The notes under the pieces: generated by a model
The model's database searches: none
Seen by the model: the letters and a program-made list of their open reading frames with translations, nothing else
Told to the model about the DNA's origin: nothing
Source: Wolfiporia cocos
Lineage: Eukaryota > Basidiomycota > Agaricomycetes > Polyporales > Phaeolaceae
NCBI GenBank assembly: GCA_029448655.1
Contig: JACCLO010000002.1
Location: forward strand, 3,534,001-3,598,000
Direction: 5' to 3'
DNA: 64,000 nucleotides
Program-made: the position numbers and the translations under genes
Shown: positions 43,032 to 51,694 of the stretch, in pieces
Layout: each line of letters begins with the position of its first letter
Numbering within the stretch: the first letter of the stretch is position 1

Positions 43032-45299
43032 ATGCATCCCACTTTTACTCCGCCCGCTGCTCATGCCACACCACTTGTCGCCTATGGTCCTGCACGCGAA
43101 GGACAGACCCAAGACTTCGTCTTCAAGGCTGTTTTTCCCTCGCGTGCATCGCTTGAAGCACTCGAGAGGGATGGTGCACGCGTCGAAATGTGGACGGACC
43201 TACCAGCGGACGGTCGCAAGCCCGGGGAATGGGGTGCACTCACTTTCGCAGAGCGGTATGTTGCGGAGGTCGACCAGGACGAGAGCACAGGCAAAGTCAT
43301 TTCGCTGTGCTCGCCTGAGGAGACAACCGTCCCAGAGTCGGATGAATGCGCGCTCTATGTGAAGTTACCCCTTGACCTGCATCACATTCCCCCCGGCCAT
43401 CGCTTCTCGTTCACCTACAGAATCGTGTATCATAACGGGCACATCAACTGGCTAGGCTCGTTCGGTGGGAACGGTGAGCTGGTTGTGGAGCATAAGCCCC
43501 TCGCTGTCTCCGCGGGCGTTAGTCTTAGTGAGGGTTGGCACGTCGACAATGTTGACGAGGCCAAGTTCGAAGCGGAGACCTCTGAAGAGACCACAGTTGC
43601 GAAGCTAGAGGAGGACCTCAGCTGGTCCGCCTGGGCAATAGATGCAGACAGGTTTGTATGCGCCACTCTGTCGAACGCTACCAAGCACTTATTTGGTTCC
43701 GTCAGCGGGGCAATCACGGCTTACGCCACAGAAAATCGGTCAAGCGCAATCATCTTGTACACTCAACCTCAAGCTCACACCATCTCCGCTCACATCCCAC
43801 TCGTCTTAAGCACCAAAGACTCTGCTACAATCCGTATTAGCACAGCTGGAGATATCATTTTCTGCCCCAGTGGCCCCGAAAGTCGCCTATACCTCCAGGC
43901 GCTCGACGCCACATCCCCTGGGCAAGACACCGGAGGTTTGCAGCTCGTACGCGCTCTAGGTGCTCATATTGGGAAGCCTTCCCACCTGGTGTTCTCGTCC
44001 GCTCGAGAACCTGTGACGTCGCTTCTAGTCGTACCAATCCAGACCGACACCCCCACGCGCGAGATCAGCATCACTCTTAATGAGCTCGTTTTTCTTGACA
44101 CTCCAGATCGCTTTGTTATCTTCTCGCATTCTGCGCGAGACCTCCGCAACGTGTTGCCAGATGAACAAATCACACTGCGCCTGGGAGTATGCGGTGGCAT
44201 TCTCGATCTCGTCCCGGTGAAATCTCTGGAGGTGAAGGATGGAGATGCCAAGGGTGTCTGGGACGTATCTGTTTTGAATCGTCACTCTAATATGAGCGTC
44301 TCCGATGCACAGGAGATTATCTCGACGGTCCCGCAGAGAGTGCTTCCCACCCCTCCTCCGTCTCCTCCGTTAGTCCCTCGGGTGACACAACGCTCACCTG
44401 TTCCCCGTCTCTCCTCGTCCGAGCAAAACAAGACTCTCGAAACTGACTACTCACTCCAAGCCGATCCCGTCGAGTCTACTCCGAAAATTACACCTGCACC
44501 CATCAGCCCGCCTTCGTATCCCGAGTCTGCGGCAACGACAGCACCGCCTATCCTCGAAAACCATCCCGATGCGCTCGCTTTGACGAAAGTGCACGAGGAT
44601 TCCTCCGACTCGTTGAGCTCATACTTGCTCGCGCTGTTCTCATGGCTTTGGCGCGCATTGTTCGCACAGCTCTTCGCCGCGTATGGCGGAAATTCGCAAT
44701 CTCGCGCCGCTGACTCACCCAGCGCGACCCAGACGAATGAGGGCGAGCCGGATATCGCCCAAACTTGTGAGCGCGAAGCCCCCACCGAGATGCAGCAAGA
44801 CGACGAGGTGCAGCAGGACGACGAGCCTGCTGTTGAGCAGAGATACGGGCAATCCGTTCATGACTCGGACTCCGATCGACAAGAGTCAGAGCCCGCTACT
44901 CCTGTTACTCCTGTGTTGCATCTTGCACCAGCTGCCGAGCAAGCGGAGCCCAGCGTTTATTCTTCCGACGACGCCGAACTGCACGACGAACCGCGCTATG
45001 TCACACAGGTCGAGCCTAAGGAGCCATTGTCGAGCAAGGAGTTTACGCTACCGTCGCTGTCAGCAGACGTTCGCCCACATGACGGTCGGGTATCACTCGC
45101 CATCCTGCCTCCATTCAAGACAGCTCCATTCACCACGCTCAAGTTCCTCCTTGACGATGAAAGTGTACCAGAAAATGATATCTGCATCAGTCCGTCGAAT
45201 GAGGACCTACATTTGATCGACATCAAGACGCAGCCCGGGCTTCAGAGCGGGAAGCTGACGGTGACGTTCAACGAGGCGACCGTGTCTACGGCATTATGA
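43032..45299 (+). CDS. Hypothetical 755-aa protein with an internal hydrophobic segment
   Basis: I do not recognise the family. A single long exon runs from ATG 43032 (MHPTFTPPAAHATPLVAYGP) to TGA 45299. An in-frame ATG at 42912 exists, but the sequence between looks like pyrimidine-rich leader. The N-terminal 400 residues look globular and beta-rich, for example FVFKAVFPSRASLEALER, FSFTYRIVYHNGHINWLGSF and GGNGELVVEHKPL. A Pro-rich linker (PTPPPSPPLVPR) follows. A hydrophobic segment at about 526-548 (SSYLLALFSWLWRALFAQLF) could be a membrane anchor. After it comes an acidic repeat (QQDDEVQQDDEP) and a final ordered stretch FTTLKFLLDDESVPENDICI. There is no signal peptide, so a tail-anchored or single-pass intracellular membrane protein is possible. 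Confidence 0.75.
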   Translation: MHPTFTPPAAHATPLVAYGPAREGQTQDFVFKAVFPSRASLEALERDGARVEMWTDLPADGRKPGEWGALTFAERYVAEVDQDESTGKVISLCSPEETTVPESDECALYVKLPLDLHHIPPGHRFSFTYRIVYHNGHINWLGSFGGNGELVVEHKPLAVSAGVSLSEGWHVDNVDEAKFEAETSEETTVAKLEEDLSWSAWAIDADRFVCATLSNATKHLFGSVSGAITAYATENRSSAIILYTQPQAHTISAHIPLVLSTKDSATIRISTAGDIIFCPSGPESRLYLQALDATSPGQDTGGLQLVRALGAHIGKPSHLVFSSAREPVTSLLVVPIQTDTPTREISITLNELVFLDTPDRFVIFSHSARDLRNVLPDEQITLRLGVCGGILDLVPVKSLEVKDGDAKGVWDVSVLNRHSNMSVSDAQEIISTVPQRVLPTPPPSPPLVPRVTQRSPVPRLSSSEQNKTLETDYSLQADPVESTPKITPAPISPPSYPESAATTAPPILENHPDALALTKVHEDSSDSLSSYLLALFSWLWRALFAQLFAAYGGNSQSRAADSPSATQTNEGEPDIAQTCEREAPTEMQQDDEVQQDDEPAVEQRYGQSVHDSDSDRQESEPATPVTPVLHLAPAAEQAEPSVYSSDDAELHDEPRYVTQVEPKEPLSSKEFTLPSLSADVRPHDGRVSLAILPPFKTAPFTTLKFLLDDESVPENDICISPSNEDLHLIDIKTQPGLQSGKLTVTFNEATVSTAL

Positions 45300-45533
45300 A
45301 CTTGCACCTGTAAACGTGTTCGGCTGGGCTCCGTGTTTCTCCACGCCTGCGCGAGGGTGGATTCTGGAAGTACATATGTTCATCACATGAAGCATGTTAA
45401 TTGTCCATAACTGTACATACTGCGAGCTCTGTTGTACGATACGGGTACAATTGTATCATATCATTTGTCTGTAGAAGGGTCGATTCTATGCTGCAATGTC
45501 GAGCGAGCATTTGAGCCTTGATCGTTGCGCTTT

Positions 45534-45603
45534 GAGCACATGTACGTTCATGTCTTCCCGTTCAGGAGGAGCACATGTACGTTCATGTCTTCCCGTTCAG
45601 GAG
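45534..45603. repeat. Perfect 35-bp tandem duplication (two copies)
   Basis: Two identical 35-bp units lie head to tail at 45534-45568 and 45569-45603, each beginning GAGCACATGTACGTTC. They sit between the converging genes at 43032-45299 and 45978-47430. The identity of the copies suggests a recent duplication. Confidence 0.9.
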
Positions 45604-45977
45604 TTGAACAATGTGCGTTCCCACCACAGGATCTGGCGAAGGAATGCTGCATATAGTAGTACATACGGAGACGGTGCGGTACAAAATTTACCATGAAGAA
45701 ATGCACGTGGTACGAGCATGACGAGCGCAAGAGGCGCCGACTAGGATGATTGTACTGAGAGGAGAGTGAGGAGGGAGATCACACCTGGGCCACCCTCCTC
45801 TTTCCTCCAGCTTCCCCATGTCAACATCCAGCTGCTTTGTCATGGAATCGGTGTGTCCGTACTTATATATCGGGACCAGGCGATCGTCAGGTTAGGAGCA
45901 GGCTGACAGGGCAATAACGGTTCGTTGCACCGGTTGTGCATGGTGAGAGGAGCAAGGATCGGGATTGAGATGAGTGG
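45604..45977. other. Intergenic 3' region between convergent genes
   Basis: About 370 bp with the 3' end of the RING gene on the minus strand. A CT/GA-rich tract lies at 45,760-45,815. No coding sequence or RNA gene is supported. Confidence 0.4.
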
Positions 45978-47430
45978 TCATCTGCAATTAGCTAAATGAT
46001 TAGAGACGACCGACTTCCCACTCCTGGCGTCCGATTGCAATCATCAGCGATGCATCGAGAAAGGGTAGGTAGCGATGCTTACTCTTTACGTCGCATCCAT
46101 TCCGTGAACGCTGCGCCTTCCGGCAACCAATCCTCTGACCCACTTTGAACAAGTGCACTGATGTGTTTCTCGACCGTGTGATCAATTGCGATGTTGGGAA
46201 TCAGAGGTGACGATGGCACGAGATTTGCGCGGCAAACCGCACACGTCGGGGTACGTCTCTGCGTGAACGCGGATAAGATTAAGTAGACCTGGGAGACATA
46301 CCATGCAGTGGCTTACATTTTTGGAGACCCAAACCCAAGCACAATTGCCACAGAAGGTGTGGCCACAAGGATTGCTCATATAAGCCGCGGCCCTATGTCA
46401 TTTTGAGTATCAGGTTTCCAGCAGGATTGAGTAGCTATATGCGCACACTATATCGCAGCAACTGGACACAATCGAGTTTGAGTCTACGCATGATGAAATT
46501 TGCTACGACAGAGACGTACATTGGACAGGACAGGTCTTCTTCGTATTCCGCAAGGACCTGTCTAATCCCCACATGTGGATCGGGATCTGCCATTGAAGCT
46601 CTCCTCCTCTTGTTCCTCCGCCTTCTCTTCGATTTGGTAGGCTGACAATCATCAGAGCTCGCGCTGCGGGGCCGTTTGCATGATGTGGCAGAGGATGGTG
46701 CAGCATCCTCTACACCCCGTTTGCTGGGTGACGACACGTGCTGGGAGATTGGTGTGGAACTTTGGTCCGGAGAAATGGCTGAAGCTGTCGGTTCAAAGGC
46801 CAGTTGAGACGTCTGAGCGGATCCGTTCGACCGGCTGGCGGGTACTTAGGAAACACAACCAGCTAAGAATTAGCGATGCAGGCCCAGCAAATTACTGAAA
46901 ACCATACTATGAGGCGCTGCGGGTGTTGCTCGCTCATGAGACAGCGCATTTGCTTCATGAGCACCAGCTACTTGTGAATCCATAGCTGTATTTGCTGGGG
47001 GATTGACTAAATGAAGATAGCTGTGACTGGAGCCCGCGTTCGACGCGGAGACCGAGGCTACGGCTTCCCCAAGCAGCAAACTACCGACGACGCCAGACGA
47101 GGAAAGGTTCAAAGCCGGAAGCACAGGATGTCTTGGTTGAGGAGAGGATGGTGGACGGCGAGCAGTTTCCGCGAGAGTCTGGCGTGTCGGCGAGGATGGG
47201 ACGGCAGAAGCTTCAATAGCTGCGAGCTCTGGTATCGTGTTCCAGTCAACATCGGCGAGAGAATCTACAAAGTGCTCGAACAGGTCTTCATCTTCCGCTG
47301 CTACGGAAGAAGAGGTGGGCACGGAGTCATCAGCATGATCAGCGGCAAGACAGAGAGAGTCGGGAATGGCAGCCCAGTCGAAGAGGTCAGGGACGTTGTC
47401 AAATTCGTCGCCCTCAGGTGCGTCGGCCAT
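45978..47430 (-). CDS. RING-finger protein, probable E3 ubiquitin ligase
   Basis: ATG 47430 opens an acidic N-terminal exon (MADAPEGDEFDNVPDLFDWA), low in order and Ser-rich, ending near HSMVFSNLLG. After an intron a basic nuclear-localisation-like patch (KSKRRRRNKRRRAS) precedes the RING. Spliced exons give DLSCPICCDI, then AAAYMSNPCGHTFCGNCAWV and WVSKN, then TPTCAVCRANLVPSSPLIPN. The ligand order C-x2-C ... C-x-H-x2-C-x2-C ... C-x2-C is that of a C3HC4 RING. The C-terminus reads IAIDHTVEKHISALVQSGSE, DWLPEGAAFTEWMRRKE, and a short tail to TGA at 45978. The layout (single RING, helical tail after it) fits a substrate-ubiquitinating E3. The target is unknown. The exact splice site before the RING exon is uncertain. 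Confidence 0.82.
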
Positions 47431-47597
47431 GGTATGGCGATGTGCGGCTCGAATCAGACATTAAACGCCCACCTTCCTGCAGTTATCTCGATCACACGAC
47501 CCGCGCTCGCATCTTGGCTGGGCTGTTGAGTCACCGGTCACTGTGTTGTCAACATTTCCTTCGCTACAGACCCGCCAGGCCATCGAGTGCGGCTGCC

Positions 47598-49573
47598 ATG
47601 AACCACGACACTGTTCCTGCCTCTCCATCGAGCCGGGAGCCATGTGTTAGCACGCCATCTTTCAGCCTTACAGCGCGCCTTCTACTAGCGGCTCGCCAGT
47701 TCTTCAAGCTGAGGCAGAACAACATACCGAACTATGTGTGGTGCGGCCTTTTCACCGCCATCGGCGGCTTCATTTTTGGCTTTGATACAGGCAGCATTGG
47801 TCCGCACTGTAATGTCGCAATTCAAGGAGCATTTCTCTAAGACGGGCAGTCTCTCGGCCACCGTTCAAGGTCTCATCGTCTCTACAGTGTTAATAACAGT
47901 TTCAGTAGCCTCAATCATCTCTGGTCCGCTCTCGGACAGGATATCTAGAACGCGGACAATTCGCTTGGCGGTATCGTATATGCAGCCCGATAGCGCCATA
48001 TCATGTTCGTCCAACACTCTGGCGCAGCTGTTCGTGGGGAGAGCCGTTGCCGGAGCTGGTGAAGGGCTATTTCTTTCTGCCATCACTGTCTATGCAGTCG
48101 AGATTGCCCCCACTTCCGCCAGAGGAAGACTGGGATCTATGGTCCAGCTCCTGAACACGATAGGGATTGCATCAGGTATCTGGTGCTCGTCGATCTCGTG
48201 GCTTATTCCTTTTCAACTCGTGAACAGGGTATTTCATATGCTATGGAACTGTGCATATACCATCTTTTCTGTCGTGGCGATTTCCGTTTGGTATGCAAGC
48301 GGTCGTATCCGTGGTGCTCGCTATAGGGGCACCGATGCTTCCGCACTCCCCGCGTTGGTTGATCCATGTTGGCAGACATGCGGAGGCACAAATTGCTTGG
48401 GCGAAACTGGGTGTTGTCTCGGCTGACGCCCATAAGACGAACGAGAATCTGCGAAGAGACGATGCTGCCAAGTCGAATTGGTGGCAGGAAGCGAAACAGT
48501 TATGGAAGTCAGGCATTCGACTGAGGACTGCCCTAGGTGTTTTCCTGATGGGCATGCAGCAGGTAGCTTTCTTGCGACATTTCTGGGATCTATCGTTCTC
48601 ATTGTATCTTAGGCCTCCGGTATTGACGGTGTTCTGTATGTGAGTATAAACATGGTTGATTGATTGTTGCCCGACTAAATTATGGAGACGTAGTACGCGC
48701 CTGTGCTCTTCTCCCAAGCCGGTCTTTCCGAGACGACCGCATCCTTCATAGCTTCAGGTGTCTCTGGTATTATAATTGTTGTCTGCACATGTTTTGTCCA
48801 GTTTTACGCTGATCAGTGTGCGTGCATGACCTGTCATACGGGACTTACGCTGATGTCGAAATAGGGGGACGTAGATCTTCAATGGTTCGTGGAGGTGCGG
48901 TTATCGGCACGGCGATGATTCTCATCGGTACGATTTACGCCTCGCATGCGTCCGACAAACCCGCGGGTCGTTGGGCCATCGTTGTCCTTATTTATGTTTT
49001 CGTGGTTGGCTACGCCACGAGCTGGGCTATTGTTACGAGAATCATATGCAGCGAAATACAGCCCATGAGGACGAGGGCTGCTGCGACAAGTTTGGGACAG
49101 TGCGCGAACTGGGTATGCGTCAAATTCACCCTCGTCAATTAGAACTAATCCTACCATGTTACCAGGTTGTCAATTGGACAGTAGCATTCACGACTTCACT
49201 GTTCCTAGCCCGATCTGCGTCGGGCCCATACTTCCTCTTTGGTAGCTGCTCTCTACTCACTACTGTCGTGTGTCTGGCATTCCAGCCAGAAACGAGGGGC
49301 GCGTCCTTGGAAGATGTAGATAAGGCTTTCGCCGAACTGCCATGGAGAAGTGTGCTCGGGGAACGGGCTCACAGAACGCGATCCGACTCCAACGGAGAGG
49401 ATTCTGGGGGACAGGAGTGGGTTATCGCAGGTCATGCAGAGGGCGAAGACATTCCGGAGGGAGAGCTGATACGTTTACCTGAGGTTCGCTTTGGAGGTCC
49501 ATGGCACTATGCGCAAAGATTGACCGGCGACCAGCTTACTCGATACTCACAGGGTGCTGCTGGGATGATCTAA
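47598..49573 (+). CDS. MFS sugar-porter-type transporter with an apparent frameshift in the first exon
   Basis: ATG 47598 starts MNHDTVPASPSSREP, and membrane helix 1 reads YVWCGLFTAIGGFIFGFDTG followed by SIGP. The family continues with ITVM...F, and that reading occurs one frame over (TVMSQFKEHF from 47806). A loss of two bases at about 47805 would explain this, and no plausible intron does. Near 47963-47987 a second, self-correcting pair of 1-base changes turns an expected LGGIVYAA into LAVSYMQP. Beyond that all is normal: LFVGRAVAGAGEGLFLSAIT, VEIAPTSARGRLGSMVQLLN, WRFPFGMQAVVSVVLAIG, PHSPRWL, ASGIDGVLYYAPVLFSQAG, WGRRSSMVRGG and FQPETRGASLEDVDKAF, ending GAAGMI at TAA 49573. Several introns are inferred. 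Either this is a young pseudogene or the sequence has base-level errors. Confidence 0.8.
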
Positions 49574-50258
49574 CAAGACCACCCGTGTCTGCTTAGACAT
49601 TATTCATTTGTGCCGACGAGACACCGTATATTACATACTCAACTCTTACGTGAAGCTCGTTCATGCCGTCCATGCCACGTTGAGGTATGGACTAGGCTCG
49701 CAGTACTAGTCGCGTTCGGATCCAAGAAAACCCTGATCATGACGCCGGCTCAACGAACGACCTGCTAGATCGCAATTGCAACACCAGCTCCGTATACGTA
49801 AGAGGTATAGTCAAAACTGCACGTTCCGACGCTGTCCCCTCATAATCATTCTGCTCAACATATAGGAGAGGCGAGCGTCCTCTGCGCTTCCTATGCATCT
49901 ATTGATCAGAATAGGACGAGCTTGCGACTTAGCGATGAATCGGCTCCTAAACGAGCAAGTTCCTCGATTGGAAAGCGGGATCGACTGCACTGCAGACAAT
50001 GGCCATACTCGGAAGGTGAGTTGCCCAATAAGGCAGGTCTTCTATGTCGTGGCGCCGATCACAAGTCAACCGCCCGCCAAACGGCTGCCAGCCACTTTAG
50101 AAGCTGCGGCGGAACCTGAATCTTAATCTCCTGGCAGTATATAAGGTGAGGCCTGTCGTCCTTGCTCCCTATCCAGCTTTCTCCCTTCGGTCCATCTTCT
50201 AGTCTATCCTTTTCTAATCGTCAAGCTCAAGTACAACCTACTAGTCGACAACTCCAAG
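49574..50258. promoter_or_regulatory. Upstream region of the secreted repeat protein, with TATA box
   Basis: About 685 bp. A TATATAAG box at 50138-50145 lies about 115 bp before the start codon and is followed by a pyrimidine-rich tract (CTTTCTCCCTTC) at about 50,178-50,190. This arrangement is typical of strongly or conditionally expressed fungal genes. No coding sequence is supported in the rest. Confidence 0.6.
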
Positions 50259-51560
50259 ATGCGTAGCCCGGTCATCGCCTTCTCTATCCTCGCAGCTGCT
50301 GCCGCTGTTAGCCCCACCCTTGTTGGTGCCGCCCCAACTTCGCCCAACCCCGACAATTCGGTCACAAACGCACCTCGCTCGTTCAATCGCCTTGTCGACA
50401 CCCCTGCGTCTGTTCCTAATCCCAGCAACCTAGTCAGTGGAACTCCTGCAAGTGGTCCGGCTGGTGCTGCGACTGGCGCGGAAGAGGGCTCTCCTTTAAA
50501 CGGTGTCGTGAACGGTGTGGGTATTGGTAGCAGTAACAGTGGTGCTGCTGAAAGCACTAAACACAATGACCCCAACCAACACCGTACTGCCGAGGCTCAA
50601 CTGCACAATCCACAAGCGAACTCGATCGATTACACGTCGCACAGCAAGCGCGCATCCGACCAGTACACTGCGGGTGGCAGCGCCTACTCTGGGGCTACCA
50701 GTGACACCTCTGGTGGTTCCGTTGTGAATGTCGCTCACGGCGGCGCCGGAGATATTGGCGAAGATGAAGGTCTTGTCAACGATGGCGGCAGTATGTGATC
50801 GAAGTCCCTAGTCTAGCATTGTCTGACTGCCTCTGTTATATCAGACACTGGTGGTGACGCGGGTGACTCGTACAGTGGTTTCGTTTACGGTGGTGACGGA
50901 GACGGCAAGGGTGCTGGCGGAAACGCGTACTCTGGTGCTGTTGGGCCCTCTGAGGGTGGTAGGGTCATTAGCGCGGAGGAGGATGGTCCCGGCATTGACA
51001 ACGAGGATGCCAGTATGTCGCATGAACTTGGCGTTGGGACTCTGATGCTCACATCCTACCAGACACTGGCGGCGCTGGCGGCTTCAGCGAGAGTGGTGAC
51101 GCGCAGGGTGGTGACGCGGCCGGCAACGTCGTCGACGGCGTCAACACCGACGACTACACTGGCAAGCGCAAGCGTGCCCAGGACTCGGGAACTGCTGGAG
51201 GTAACGCATACACCGGTGCTAGCGACGATGTCGACGGTGGAGACGTCTACAACCACGCGGACAGCGAGGGCGAGGTCCTCAACGACGCCGCCCGTAAGTA
51301 GCTTCATTGTTGGATAGGGTCCACGCTCATTGTCTGCCGTAGAAACTGGTGGTGCTGCTGGAGACACTTACTCTGGCTTCGCAAACGGCGGTGACGGCGA
51401 CGGCTACGGCCCTGGTGGTAACGCGTACAGCGGCGCGACTGGCAGCGCAGTCGGTGGCAGCGTTGTCAACGTTGGCGGGACCGTCCAGAACACGGCCACT
51501 CAGGCAGGTGGCGCTGGCGGAGAGAGCGAGAGCGGCGACGCTGAGGGCGGTGACGCCTAA
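50259..51560 (+). CDS. Secreted Gly/Asp/Asn-rich protein with exon-encoded repeats and dibasic sites
   Basis: Four exons, all joined by phase-1 introns: 50259-50796 (ends at the A before GTATGT), 50845-51012, 51063-51293 and 51343-51560. The N-terminus MRSPVIAFSILAAAAAVSPT is a clear signal peptide, probably cleaved after LVGA. Each of exons 2-4 opens with [NQ]TGGxxGxxxSG. Recurring blocks are GGSAYSGATSDTSGG and VVNVAHGGAGD; GGNAYSGAVGPSEGG; GGNAYTGASDDVDGG; and GGNAYSGATGSAVGG with SVVNVGG. Kex2-type dibasic sites occur at SKR-ASDQYTAGG and KRKR-AQDSGTAGG, each just before a repeat block. The mature protein has no Cys that I can see and is highly acidic. Function is unknown: it may be a cell-wall or extracellular matrix protein, or a precursor cut by Kex2. 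The ends and introns are well supported. Confidence 0.82.
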
Positions 51561-51694
51561 GTGGTTGACGGGTTGTATTACGGGCAACTTCGGCGATGAT
51601 GAATCCATTGTGCATAGTCCACAATCTATACCTTACTTTCTCTCTTGCACCTCGTGGCACTGATAAGTCGGCTACAGACTGGTAGTGTACAGGC

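Noticed and set aside
48178..48231. Possible second frameshift in the sugar transporter after GIASG
   Set aside because: A normal intron (GTATCT to GTGAACAG) restores GYFICYG and the frame, so this is splicing and not damage.
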